NCBI GenBank assembly: GCA_020072925.1 | Contig: JAIQGA010000063.1 | Span: forward strand, 1 to 33,702 | Length of the DNA: 33,702 nt | Reading direction: 5' to 3' | Origin: Terriglobia bacterium | Lineage (GTDB): Bacteria > Acidobacteriota > Terriglobia > UBA7540 | In this document: positions 21,681 through 30,408 of the stretch, piece after piece | Numbering within the stretch: the stretch's first letter is position 1 | Layout of the letters: every line of letters starts with the position of its first letter | Made by a program: the position numbers and the translations under genes | Notes under the pieces: model-generated | What the model was told of the DNA's origin: nothing | What the model saw: the letters and a program-made list of their open reading frames with translations, nothing else | Databases searched by the model: none

Positions 21681-23514
21681 GATTCTTCTGCGGAACGAGA
21701 ATTTCCAGCCGCGCGCCCCGGCCAGGAAGCGACTCGATGCTCAAGGCCCCGCCCAGCGCGCGAACCCGCTCCTTGATCACCACCGGTCCCTTGCGCGCAG
21801 TATCCAGTTCCCCCTGGCCAAGACGCCCGGAAAAATCGAACCCGCGGCCGTCATCGTCAATCACCAGCTTCCAGAACCCATCCTGCACCTCAAAGCGTAC
21901 CACGACATTGCGCGCGCCGCTGTGCCGCCGGACGTTGGTGAGTCCTTCCTGGAGGATCCGCGCCAGTTCCCCGCAGAAGTGGGGCGGAAGCCGAACATCC
22001 TCGAGAGGGGAGACAAAGCGCGCCGCAATGCCGGTGTCGCGCCCGAACTTGTCCACAGTTGAGGCAAGATATTCCAGGAGTTGTCGGGGGCCCAGTTCCA
22101 TCGCCTTCATCTGCTGAATTAACTCGCGCAAGCTCAAAACCTCGTGGTGCAGAAGCTGCTGAATGCGGGACAACTCCTCAGGCAGCAAGGTTGCGTCCGG
22201 GGGATGCTGCCGCAAGACGGACACCTCCATCTCCAGAGCAATCAACGACTGGATCACGCCGTCATGAAGTTCGCGGGCTACCCGGGCGCGTTCGGCGGCG
22301 CCGGCGTGTGAGCGCAGCCGGTCAGAAAGAAGGACGCTGTTGAGAACTGGAGAAAGCTGTCGCACAAATGCCTGGAGGAAGCGCGCCGCGGTCACGCGGC
22401 TGCACCCGGGCGAGGGCTCCAGCAAGAACAATCGGCCCGCCCACTCCGTCCCGAAAACAACCGAGGCGGCCAACAGTTGATTGGACTTCAGCGCATTCAG
22501 GAAATCCTGTGGCGGGACCCAGGCATTGTTATCGACGCGCTTGCCCGCCGCGTCCAAAATCAGGTTCTGGTTTGGCGCGCCATCGCCGGGTGCCAATCCT
22601 CGCCGCGTAAACCACACCTCACCTGGGGCCTCGAAAAGGTAAGCAGAGCGCTGGTCCGTATCCAGTTCCGCCCCCTCGAGACTGGCTTCGGAATCCGTTT
22701 CCCCTTGCACAACTTCCCATAACGAAGTCTGCCTCGTGCTCGTCTCCTGCAAGACAAACAGAGCCCGAAGCGCACCGAAGAGCGAGCGAGTCTCTTCCAG
22801 GGCGGCCCGAAGGGCGGCGCGCATTCCAATTTCCCTTTGGATCCTCCCGATAATGGCGGCGATCCCGGTCGCCTCCGCGCGCCAGCGTTTTTCCTGCTCG
22901 GCCAGGAATCCCAGCAGATATCCTGTCATCAGAAGATACACGCCACGCATCAGGATGCGGTTAAACGTAAAATCGCCCAGAACAGCCCGGACGGAAGGCG
23001 GCAGAAACACTTCCACCGCCGCCTCGATGATGAAAAGCATCAATGCCAACCCCGCGGTCATCAGGGTTTCCTGCAATCCCCAGCGGTACGCCGCGGCGAG
23101 TAGGACGAATACGTTGAAAATAAAGAAGGGGCTATTGGGACCCGCGGTGAAAAGGGAGATGATTGCCGGCCAGATGATGTCCACAAGGTGCAAGCCCAGA
23201 CACAACGCGGGGGTCACGCGCTGGCGATCGTGCAACCACGCAAGGACGGTCACGCTGTGCAGCGCGTAAAGCGCCAGCAGAGTGTAAGTCAGGGCGGGGT
23301 GGCGTGCGGGTTCGGTGGGGTCGAGCCAAATGGCGATGAGCGCCGACACCCCCAGAAAGGCGCGCGCGCTGGCCAGGACCTGCTCGACACGAAATCCCTC
23401 ATTGGGGTCTACGGTCGCCCGTAGCCGCTCGAAGAGCCGGGGAGTGACGCCCCACCTGAAGAACAAGTCCGCGTCCTTAATCCGGCGAGCTATACTCCTG
23501 GCAATATCACCCAT
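21673..23514 (-). CDS. Membrane sensor histidine kinase (HisKA_3 type)
   Basis: This 613-residue kinase has an N-terminal membrane region of about five to six helices between residues 50 and 205. A GAF-like region follows (~225-395), then a HisKA_3 domain with His417 in ARVARELHDGVIQSLIAL. The HATPase domain has the N-box LTNVRRHSGA and the G-box DDDGRGFDF, ending with GGALSIESLPGRGARLEI. HisKA_3 kinases pair with NarL/LuxR-type regulators, as here with the overlapping downstream gene. The membrane domain suggests sensing in or at the membrane; the ligand is unknown. ATG 23514 has no good Shine-Dalgarno. Confidence 0.93.
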   Translation of the reverse strand: MGDIARSIARRIKDADLFFRWGVTPRLFERLRATVDPNEGFRVEQVLASARAFLGVSALIAIWLDPTEPARHPALTYTLLALYALHSVTVLAWLHDRQRVTPALCLGLHLVDIIWPAIISLFTAGPNSPFFIFNVFVLLAAAYRWGLQETLMTAGLALMLFIIEAAVEVFLPPSVRAVLGDFTFNRILMRGVYLLMTGYLLGFLAEQEKRWRAEATGIAAIIGRIQREIGMRAALRAALEETRSLFGALRALFVLQETSTRQTSLWEVVQGETDSEASLEGAELDTDQRSAYLFEAPGEVWFTRRGLAPGDGAPNQNLILDAAGKRVDNNAWVPPQDFLNALKSNQLLAASVVFGTEWAGRLFLLEPSPGCSRVTAARFLQAFVRQLSPVLNSVLLSDRLRSHAGAAERARVARELHDGVIQSLIALEMEVSVLRQHPPDATLLPEELSRIQQLLHHEVLSLRELIQQMKAMELGPRQLLEYLASTVDKFGRDTGIAARFVSPLEDVRLPPHFCGELARILQEGLTNVRRHSGARNVVVRFEVQDGFWKLVIDDDGRGFDFSGRLGQGELDTARKGPVVIKERVRALGGALSIESLPGRGARLEILVPQKNHG

Positions 23515-23699
23515 TTACACAATAAATGCAATCCGAGCCTTTTCGCCCATCCGGCTCCCCCGGGTGAGGGGTCATGCCTGACCCATCCTCCACCAGGGCC
23601 GGTCTGTGTCCTTCGGATATTATAGCTTCCCGCAGCGCAAGGCTCACCACCGCGTTGAAAGTTCGACTGGAGCGGGTTCCGCGCAGACACCGGGGAATA

Positions 23700-24044
23700 T
23701 CAGGAGGCCGCGGATTTTCCGGCACTCAGCCGCTTTTCGAAGAATTCCGTAATGCGCTCCTGGTTGTAGAGTGAAATTTCGGTGAAGGCCACCCCTGTTC
23801 CCCGGTCGGCAATGGTGTATACGGCTTCCCCCTTGCAGTTGATGTACGGTTCGTCGGGGTTGAGGCGAAAGGAAATTCGCAAACTGGTATCGGGAACGGG
23901 AGGAAGCGGAGGAAAGATGAGACAGCCACCCCGGCTGAGGCTGACAATTCGAACTTGCAGCGGCGTCGGAGAGAGGTAGATGATCGCGTCGACCTCCGCA
24001 GCGTAGCGGGGATGACGCCGCCGCGAGGCACCCTCGTATGTCAT
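23700..24044 (-). CDS. PilZ-domain protein (candidate c-di-GMP binder)
   Basis: This 114-residue single-domain protein matches PilZ: the N-terminal RRRHPRYAAEV supplies the RxxxR motif, VSLSRGGCLI stands at the (D/N)xSxxG position, and the fold closes with GVAFTEI. The usual Asp/Asn of the second motif is Ser here, which may weaken c-di-GMP binding. It lies near the two-component pair and secretion operon, and PilZ proteins often control pili or secretion, but a link is only contextual. The start at ATG 24044 lies 8 bases after a TATGAT box, pointing to a leaderless or near-leaderless mRNA. Confidence 0.87.
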   Translation of the reverse strand: MTYEGASRRRHPRYAAEVDAIIYLSPTPLQVRIVSLSRGGCLIFPPLPPVPDTSLRISFRLNPDEPYINCKGEAVYTIADRGTGVAFTEISLYNQERITEFFEKRLSAGKSAAS

Positions 24045-24052
24045 GGCCCTGT

Positions 24053-24080
24053 ATCATACCCTCGGAACCGGGAAAGTCAA
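24053..24080 (-). promoter_or_regulatory. Sigma70-like promoter of the PilZ gene
   Basis: On the minus strand TTGACT (24075-24080) and TATGAT (24053-24058) are separated by 16 bases. The -10 box is 8 bases from ATG 24044, so the leader would be one or two bases at most. Confidence 0.6.
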
Positions 24081-24164
24081 TCAGCCTCGCCCGAGGCCAA
24101 ATCGCCTGCACCTCAATGTGGTAAAATACGCCGGGGCTTGGATCGAAACCTCGAGGAGGCATAT

Positions 24165-24347
24165 ATGACCATGGTTTTGCGCTGTCGCGATCTGGGTATG
24201 AACTGCCCTAAAGAGATCCGCGCCGAAAGCGAAGACGAGTTGTTGAAGCTCGCCGCCGAGCACGCCGAAAAAGACCACGGCCTCCCGGCAACCACCATTC
24301 CGCCCGCGATCATGGCCATGGTCAAAGCAGCCATCAAGAATGAATAA
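24165..24347 (+). CDS. DUF1059 small protein
   Basis: This 60-residue cytoplasmic protein belongs to DUF1059: CRDLGMNCPKEI (Cys7, Cys14), the EDELLKLAAEHA helix and EKDHG (His33, His38). The conserved Cys and His residues suggest metal binding, but no function is established. The start ATG 24165 has a strong Shine-Dalgarno (GAGGAGG at 24152-24158), and TAAAAT at 24122-24127 may be its -10 box. It is divergent from the PilZ gene. A weak hairpin at 24349-24361 follows the stop. Confidence 0.88.
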   Translation: MTMVLRCRDLGMNCPKEIRAESEDELLKLAAEHAEKDHGLPATTIPPAIMAMVKAAIKNE

Positions 24348-24622
24348 AGCTCCCTGGGAGCGCCTTTGCTCGATGGCCCGTAACGATACGGCCCGCCTGG
24401 CGCGGCACGTCAGCGGGACGCTTTCCAGCGGGCCGCTCCAAATGCCTTAAGGGCCGCCGAATCCACAGGTTTCCCCTCCCCTCCGCCGCTCGCCAGACTC
24501 CCCACGAGAAAAAACTACTTCCGGGAAGAAATAAGCTAGAATACGCCGCAAGCTTCAGGTAGGAAGATCAGAAGCCAAGCAGCGGTTCGTTGGTCCATTG
24601 CGTTGAAGAAGGCAGACCTGGC

Positions 24623-27600
24623 GTGGCGGCATCGCTTCTAAAGCGCTGGCTGAGTCGCCTGGCTCCGGTTTATCCGGGCGAGGGCGCGGTCGTGATTCTG
24701 TGCCTGGCAGTGAACTTTCTCGTTGTGGCCGGCATCATGTTCGGCCGCAACGCCCGCGATTCCCTCTTCCTGGTTTATTTCGGCGTGCAATACCTGCCCC
24801 ACATGTATTTCGCGAACGCGGTGTTTCTTGTCTTGACGTCGCTGATCTACACCACGCTGGTGGACCGCATTGAGCGCGGCAAATTCCTGGGCGGCCTCTC
24901 CGTGCTTTTCGTCGCCAGCTTGCTGATCAGTTGGGTGTTTCTGCGGACGCATCTTCGGCACGGCTCGTGGTTCTTCCCGATTTTCTATATCGAATCGCAA
25001 ACGCTCTGGTATTTCTCCCTGATGCAATTCTGGACGTTCGTGGGGGACTTATTTGACACCCGCCAGGCCAAACGGCTCTACCCCCTGCTCGCCGTGGGCT
25101 CGCTCCTGGGCATGATCGGCGTGGGCCTGGGCAGCAAATCCATCGTGCTAGCGCTGGGCACGGGAAACCTGCTGGTGGTTTGGGCAGGGATCATCATGGC
25201 CGCAACCATTTTCGGGGGCATCGCCTTCCGCCGCTACCGCATCGTGAAGGACGCGCCGAAATTGGAAGAGGCCGTCGCCCACGCCAAGGCCAAAGCCTCC
25301 GAGTGGCACAAAATCAAATCAGGACTGGAAGAAGTGGGGCGCGAGCCGCTCTTGCGCTCCATGGCCGGATACACCCTGCTGTTGTGGACACTCTTCTCGG
25401 TCGTCGATTTCTGCTTCAAGAACACGATGAAGGACATTTACCCCAATGCTGATGACCTCACCCGATTTTTCGGGAACTTCATTGGCGCGCAAGGGGTCAT
25501 CTGCCTCGTCGTGCAGGTTTTCTTTACGCGCGCCGTGATCGCCCGCCTGGGTGTGGGAACGACGATCAACTTTCACCCTGCGTTCCTGCTTGCCGGCACC
25601 GCCTGGATGGGCTTGCGTTACGGATATGCTTCGGTGCTCACCACCAAGCTCGGCGACGCCTCCATGCTCTACACTTTTTCCGACTCCTCCTACCAGTTGC
25701 TCTACAACCCCGTGCCCCCCGAACGGCGCGCGCAGGTAAGGGGGTTCATTGAAGGATATATCCGGCCCCTTTCGCTGGCCGCCGCCGGCGCTTTTATCCT
25801 GGTGGCCAACAATTATCTGAAGCCCTTGTACGCTTGGGGCCACACGATCGTGACCGGGCAGCAGCTTTCCTGGGGCGCGCTGGCTGCGGCCGTGGTCTGG
25901 CTGGGTTTCGCATCGACAGCCAAGAAGGGGTACATCCGGGCGTTGCTGCGGAATTTGCAGGGCGATCACCTCGCCCTGCGCCAGGCCGCCGCCACGGCGC
26001 TCGGCAGCATGAAGGAACCGGCAAACTTGCTTCTTCTTTCCCAGACACTTCAAAGTGAGGATCCGGCGAGGGTGGTGACGGCTGTAGCCTTTCTGGGTGA
26101 TTTCGGCCAAGTCGATGCCGCCGCCGCGATCGCGGGGCTACTCTCCCACCCTGACTCGCACGTGCGCGCCACTGCCGCTTCCGCGCTAGGGAAGCTGGCG
26201 CCAACGAAGTATGTGGACGCGCTTCTACCCCTGGTGGCCGATGCCGACCCCCGCGTCCGCGCTAATGCCGTGGAGGCGCTGGCCGCAAGTCACGATCCAT
26301 CCCTGCCGGAACGATTGCGCCCGCTTCTTCACGACCCGGCGACGCGCGTTCGCGTTAACACCTTGCTTTGCCTGGCCTCCCTTGAAGAAGGGCCCGTCCC
26401 GGCGGAATGCCTGCCCTTGCTCAGTGAACTGGCGCAGGGAGACGCCACCGCGCGAGCCACCGCCACCTACGCGCTGGGCGGCTTGACCATGGATGCCTCC
26501 GTGGATCTGCTCACGGAACTGCTCCGCGATCCCGAACTCTCCATTCGGTGTGATGCCGCCAAGGCTCTGGGGCGCGTCGGTTCTACCCGCGCGATCGGTC
26601 CGCTGGTCGAGGCGCTGGCCGGACATTCGGAATTGCGGCGCGCCGCGCGCCGAAGCCTCGCCGCCATACTGGAACGGTGCGGGAACGTCTGCATTCAGGA
26701 AATATCACAGACCGCGCTCAGTTCGCCGCGCCCCGAAATCCGCAGCGAACTGGCCGACGTGCTGGGCCGCATCAAGGATTCCCAGGTCAACGCTCCACTC
26801 GTCGCCCTGCTCAAAGACCCGGAATGGCGCGTGCGCTGGAAGGTGCTCAAGTCCTTCGACCGTCGCGCGCACGTGGGCCCGTTGCCCGAAAACGTTCGCG
26901 CGGCTCTGTTCCAGTATGCGAGCGATGAGTTGACCGCATTCCGGCAAAACCTCCTGAACGCGCAGGCTCTGGTCCCGAAACCTGCGAGCGAATCTGAGCG
27001 ACTCCTGGCGCTGGCGCTCTCCGAGGACCGGGTCAAGATCGAAGAACGAGTCTTCCATATGCTGGGCATCCTGTGCGGGCGAGAACGGATGCTGGTCATC
27101 TTCGAGAAACTCAACTCCGGTGATGCCCGGCAACGCGCCGACGCGCTCGAAGCCTTGGACACCCTGGCGCCGAAGGCCATCGGGCGGCAAGTTCTGGGAT
27201 TGCTCGAGCCGGCGCCCCTGCCCGCCACAGGGCCGTCGCAATCTGCCGCGCCGGCGATCGGGGCGTTGGCGCACCACACCAAGCCCTGGCTGCGCGCCTG
27301 CGCCGCCTTTTACCTGGGCAGGCATGCGAACGGCAATGCCGTTTCACTGCTCCAAACGCTCCTCGCCGACCGCGACGAAATCGTACGGGAGACAGCCCTG
27401 TTTGCGGGCTGGCAGGCTCTGCAGAGCGCCTGGCGCCCGCAAGTGAAAGCGGCGGCCGAATCCTCCGATCCCGCGCTCCAGCGCATCGCGCAACGCATTC
27501 TGAGTCTGACTTCGCCCACATCGGACCGGACATCGCCTCCGCCCGCAGAAGGGAGTACGCCCATGTTTCTCACCGTAGAGAAAGTGCTGCTGCTGAAATC

Positions 27601-28033
27601 CGCGCCGTTGTTTGCCGGGCTCGACAGCGAAGAATTGGCGGCGCTCGCCACGATCGCGCTCGAGAAGGAGTTCGCATCCGGCGAAGTCATTTTCGAGCAG
27701 GATCAGCCCGCCCACCATTTGTATGTCCTGATCCGAGGCAAGGTGGAAGTCCTTCACCACGCGGAGTCCACCGACTATCCCATCGCCACGCTGGGCGAAA
27801 AGGAATGCTTCGGAGAAATGGCCATCCTCGACGACCAGCCCCGCTCCGCGACCATCAAGTCGCTTGAACCCTCCACCGTGCTCAAAATCGACCGCGACAG
27901 TTTTCGCGAGCTCATCTACGAACGCCCCCAGATCGCTTTTGCCATCTTCAAAATCCTCAGCAACCGCCTGCGCGTGAGAAACCTCGAAGTTGAACACGTC
28001 GCCAGCCTCGACAGCTCGCGCCATTACGTGTGA
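24623..28033 (+). CDS. ADP/ATP-carrier-like transporter fused to HEAT repeats and a cyclic-nucleotide-binding domain
   Basis: This 1136-residue fusion has three parts. Residues ~20-445 hold about twelve membrane helices of the nucleotide:nucleotide antiporter/MFS type (NFLVVAGIMFGRNARDSLF, DSSYQLLYNPVPPERRAQVRGFIEG). Residues ~450-950 are HEAT/PBS-type helical repeats (HPDSHVRATAASALGKL, DPRVRANAVEAL, DPELSIRCDAAKALGRV). Residues ~985-1110 are a CAP-type cNMP-binding domain with the phosphate cassette FGEMAILDDQPRSATI. Similar proteins occur in several bacterial phyla but transport is untested. GTG 24623 has ribosome site GAAGG; TTG 24590 is an alternative. The gene is monocistronic and converges on fur, with a hairpin (28045-28069) between. 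Confidence 0.88.
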   Translation: MAASLLKRWLSRLAPVYPGEGAVVILCLAVNFLVVAGIMFGRNARDSLFLVYFGVQYLPHMYFANAVFLVLTSLIYTTLVDRIERGKFLGGLSVLFVASLLISWVFLRTHLRHGSWFFPIFYIESQTLWYFSLMQFWTFVGDLFDTRQAKRLYPLLAVGSLLGMIGVGLGSKSIVLALGTGNLLVVWAGIIMAATIFGGIAFRRYRIVKDAPKLEEAVAHAKAKASEWHKIKSGLEEVGREPLLRSMAGYTLLLWTLFSVVDFCFKNTMKDIYPNADDLTRFFGNFIGAQGVICLVVQVFFTRAVIARLGVGTTINFHPAFLLAGTAWMGLRYGYASVLTTKLGDASMLYTFSDSSYQLLYNPVPPERRAQVRGFIEGYIRPLSLAAAGAFILVANNYLKPLYAWGHTIVTGQQLSWGALAAAVVWLGFASTAKKGYIRALLRNLQGDHLALRQAAATALGSMKEPANLLLLSQTLQSEDPARVVTAVAFLGDFGQVDAAAAIAGLLSHPDSHVRATAASALGKLAPTKYVDALLPLVADADPRVRANAVEALAASHDPSLPERLRPLLHDPATRVRVNTLLCLASLEEGPVPAECLPLLSELAQGDATARATATYALGGLTMDASVDLLTELLRDPELSIRCDAAKALGRVGSTRAIGPLVEALAGHSELRRAARRSLAAILERCGNVCIQEISQTALSSPRPEIRSELADVLGRIKDSQVNAPLVALLKDPEWRVRWKVLKSFDRRAHVGPLPENVRAALFQYASDELTAFRQNLLNAQALVPKPASESERLLALALSEDRVKIEERVFHMLGILCGRERMLVIFEKLNSGDARQRADALEALDTLAPKAIGRQVLGLLEPAPLPATGPSQSAAPAIGALAHHTKPWLRACAAFYLGRHANGNAVSLLQTLLADRDEIVRETALFAGWQALQSAWRPQVKAAAESSDPALQRIAQRILSLTSPTSDRTSPPPAEGSTPMFLTVEKVLLLKSAPLFAGLDSEELAALATIALEKEFASGEVIFEQDQPAHHLYVLIRGKVEVLHHAESTDYPIATLGEKECFGEMAILDDQPRSATIKSLEPSTVLKIDRDSFRELIYERPQIAFAIFKILSNRLRVRNLEVEHVASLDSSRHYV

Positions 28034-28044
28034 AAGAGAGAACG

Positions 28045-28069
28045 GAACGCGGCTGGCGGCAACGCGTTC
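28045..28069. terminator. Hairpin between convergent transporter and Fur genes
   Basis: GAACGCG (28045-28051) and CGCGTTC (28063-28069) pair around an 11-base loop, 12 bases after the transporter stop. There is no T-tract on either strand, so intrinsic termination is uncertain. Confidence 0.35.
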
Positions 28070-28126
28070 TGCGTCAGAGGCGGGGATTCTCTGGGTGTTC
28101 GAGCAATGCGGGAGCCGAAAACGCAG

Positions 28127-28576
28127 TTATGGCTTGCAGCGGTCGCAAAAACCGCCCGCTTCCACACGGACGACCTTGATGCTGAAACGCCGCTCGCGTT
28201 CGATCTGGCCTTTGAGCTTTTCGAAAAGCGAACTTTCGAATTCCTGAATGCGGCCGCACTTGATGCAAGCCAGGTGAATGTGGTCGCGCGTCGTGCGCGC
28301 TTCGTAATAATGCCTGCCGCCCTCAAGATGCATCAGGTCGAGTTCATCCACCAGGCCGTACTTCTTCAGCATGGCCAGGGTTCGGTAGACCGTAACTTTG
28401 TTGAGGGTGGGATCCTGCCGGCGAGCGCGCTGCCACAGGGCGAGAGCGTCCAGGTGGCTGTCCGCGCCCTGGATGATCTGGATCAGCAGGCGCCGTTGAT
28501 GCGTCATGCGTACGCCCCGCGAAATGAGTTCCTGCTCCAGCGGACGACGCAAATCGCGCGATTCAGGCACGCTCAT
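28127..28576 (-). CDS. Fur-family metalloregulator
   Basis: This 149-residue regulator has the winged-helix DNA-binding domain (RMTHQRRLLIQIIQ, TLNKVTVYRTLAMLKKYGLV) and the dimerisation domain with DHIHLACIKCGRIQEF. Structural zinc would be held by Cys104/Cys107 and Cys144/Cys147 (CDRC). The residues fit the Fur/Zur/PerR superfamily, and the metal specificity cannot be assigned from sequence. A GAGGTC ribosome site precedes ATG 28576. No Fur box could be located with confidence nearby. It is convergent with the large transporter fusion. Confidence 0.92.
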   Translation of the reverse strand: MSVPESRDLRRPLEQELISRGVRMTHQRRLLIQIIQGADSHLDALALWQRARRQDPTLNKVTVYRTLAMLKKYGLVDELDLMHLEGGRHYYEARTTRDHIHLACIKCGRIQEFESSLFEKLKGQIERERRFSIKVVRVEAGGFCDRCKP

Positions 28577-28742
28577 GACCTCGATGGGCGAAACGGCTGA
28601 AATGACTCACTCCGATAGTTTCGCTTCGGGCCTTCCAACTGTCAACCCGTTTTCCCGAATAGGGGGCTCGGTGGGTACGCGGAAAGGGGGTGCCAGGAGT
28701 CGGAGGGTAGAGCCAGTCGCACGCGGGGAGCAAGCAAAAAGG

Positions 28743-28773
28743 AAAGCCCCCGCGGAACTTCGACGGGGGCTTT
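28743..28773 (-). terminator. Rho-independent terminator after the small lysine-rich protein
   Basis: AAAGCCCCCG (28743-28752) pairs with CGGGGGCTTT (28764-28773). Read on the minus strand it is followed by CCTTTTTGC, a T-rich tail. It lies 57 bases after the stop of the gene at 28830-29042. Confidence 0.75.
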
Positions 28774-28829
28774 GCACGATACAGATGGCCCGGAAGAAAG
28801 ATCCGAGTCAAAGGAACTAAAGAAGGTGC

Positions 28830-29042
28830 CTACGCCTGAGGCGGTGGAGCCTCGGGGGCCTTTTCCTTCTCTTCGCCCTTCTTCTTCTTCTCCTTTGGCG
28901 CCTTCTTCTTCTTCTTCTTCTCGGCCTTCTCAGTCTTCGGAGCGGCTTCCTGGCCACCCGCCGCCGGTTCCTGCGCGAAGGCCGGCATGGTCAGCGAGAA
29001 GGCAACTGCGAGGGCAAACAGCAACGTGAGCAATTTCTTCAT
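28830..29042 (-). CDS. Small exported lysine/proline-rich protein
   Basis: This 70-residue protein has a clear signal peptide (MKKLLTLLFALAVAFSLTMPAFA) and a mature part of ~47 residues dominated by lysine, glutamate, alanine and proline (EKKKKKKAPKEKKKK). It is unlikely to fold; it may be a basic surface or periplasmic peptide, comparable in composition to PsiF/histone-like tails, but I do not recognise a family. A strong ribosome site AGGAGG sits 11 bases before ATG 29042, and a good intrinsic terminator follows. These signals support it as real despite its low complexity. Confidence 0.78.
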   Translation of the reverse strand: MKKLLTLLFALAVAFSLTMPAFAQEPAAGGQEAAPKTEKAEKKKKKKAPKEKKKKGEEKEKAPEAPPPQA

Positions 29043-29504
29043 TTGGGTCTAGACCTCCTGATAAGATCACTTACGAGCCATTAAGGGAGCAAGCCTCCGG
29101 CCAAATCCACCCATTTTCCTTGGTCAGTCCAGGTTTGTCTTTTCCTTCCTATCGGTTACGCCGAAAGCATCAACGTGAGGTTGAATTCCCGGCGGAGAAC
29201 TTTGTGATTTTTTTACACGAACTCGTATGCCAGAGACACCAAATGGGGCAATCGTCCGAATCTGCGTTAGGCCAGAAGGTCTCCGGGATGGACTTATCGT
29301 CCGGCCGGGAGCGCATGTGTTTTCATCAATGCGCGTTCTGTGCTGCGCCCTCGCCTTCGCCAGTTCATCCCGTCATCGGATTGCCGGGCAATCTGCGCTG
29401 CGTGCCCGGACTCGCAATGGCCACCGAGTAGGCCGATGATCCTGCGCACGGGAGGCATGGACGCGTGCCACGGCCGAGTCAGGTTCCGAGAGCCGGGAAC
29501 TTCC
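29043..29504. other. Intergenic region, 462 bases, no gene seen
   Basis: The flanking genes are both on the minus strand. Open frames here are short and lack ribosome sites or family motifs. The right side must contain the end of the DinB-like gene's transcript and the left side the promoter of the small secreted protein gene. Confidence 0.5.
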
Positions 29505-29993
29505 CTAACCCCCGTACAACGTGCTGGTGTCAACGGGAAGATCGAGCAGCTTGAGGTAAGTGAAGAGCTGCATCTTGTGATTGGTGAAATGTTCGCGGAA
29601 GGAGATGCTCATGCGCTCCAGCTTGGCCTGCCATCCCCACGGAACCGAAACCACCTTCTCCGCGAAGTCCTGCTCGCTGATCCCGTCCAGAAACGCTCGC
29701 AGTCGGGTCTTGTCATTCTGCAATTTCTCCAGCGCTTCCGCGACTCCGCAGGAAGGCATCTTCTCCAGTTTCATCATGTCCATCATCTGCTCGGGCGTGA
29801 ACGGCCATTTCCCGGTGATGAGGCAATTCATATCGCCTCCCATTCCCTCACCCAGGTGGCAAATGACTTGTCCCAGACTCATGAATTTCGGCCCCGGCCG
29901 CCAGTCCAGTTTGTCGGCGGGCACCATCTTGATGAGAACTTCCGCGGGCTTGTAGGCCTCCATCACGCAGTCGTAAAACTCATGCTTCGTCAT
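29505..29993 (-). CDS. DinB-like four-helix-bundle protein
   Basis: This 162-residue protein fits the DinB_2 / YfiT-like four-helix bundle: an N-terminal helix with AEVLIKMVPADKLDWRPGP, the SLGQVICHLGEGMGGDMN helix with a candidate metal-binding His, and the C-terminal FREHFTNHKMQLFTYLKLL with two further His residues. Such proteins bind a divalent metal and include bacillithiol- or mycothiol-dependent transferases; the substrate here is unknown. GAGGAGGTGAG precedes ATG 29993, a strong ribosome site. It appears monocistronic. Confidence 0.88.
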   Translation of the reverse strand: MTKHEFYDCVMEAYKPAEVLIKMVPADKLDWRPGPKFMSLGQVICHLGEGMGGDMNCLITGKWPFTPEQMMDMMKLEKMPSCGVAEALEKLQNDKTRLRAFLDGISEQDFAEKVVSVPWGWQAKLERMSISFREHFTNHKMQLFTYLKLLDLPVDTSTLYGG

Positions 29994-30408
29994 GGCTCAC
30001 CTCCTCAGCTTCAAGCGCAGAACTCGGGTGGCGCGAGTATAGCGGAATAGGGCGGAAAAGCAAGAAGACGGTAAACAGCATACGGTAGACGGGACAATGG
30101 CCGGCTGGCGCGGACCTTCAGGTGTGCGCGTTGGGCCGTGCGGCTTCATCACTGCCATAGGTCTGTGCCGAAGCAGCCACGGCAGGGTTTGAATGCCGTG
30201 GGCTTTTCGATAGGGGGGCTGGCGCGGACCGTTGATTCTTGCGGTCGGCGTGGTTCCGAAGGGACTGGGTGGCAGGCGGTACACCAGAAAAGTCCCGCTT
30301 CGCGGGATCGCAGACGCGACAATACAAGGGTCTGCGCGAGCCGGCCTGATCCCCAATTTTGATTCGCTATGCTTCGACGCCGACATGCACTTTGCGTCAT
30401 TCAGTGGC
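29994..30408. other. Intergenic region with REP-like sequences
   Basis: This 415-base region separates the DinB-like gene from the lipoprotein gene. It contains GGCTGGCGCGGACC at 30104 and again at 30217, each followed by a short complementary stretch, similar in type to the REP hairpin at 354-380. No coding frame with a ribosome site or motif is convincing. Confidence 0.5.
30104..30246. repeat. Two REP-like units sharing GGCTGGCGCGGACC
   Basis: GGCTGGCGCGGACC occurs at about 30104-30117 and 30217-30230. In the second, the sequence is followed by GCGGTC, able to pair with GACCG. In the first, GACC pairs with GGT after four bases. The GCGCGGACC core matches the minus-strand reading of the hairpin at 354-380. 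Confidence 0.5.

Noticed and set aside
27344-28024. 226-codon open frame on the minus strand
   Set aside because: Antisense to the HEAT/cNMP region of the transporter fusion, which has clear domain motifs.
29120-29431. 103-codon plus-strand frame in the gap before the DinB-like gene
   Set aside because: No ribosome site, no motif, and composition unlike neighbouring genes.
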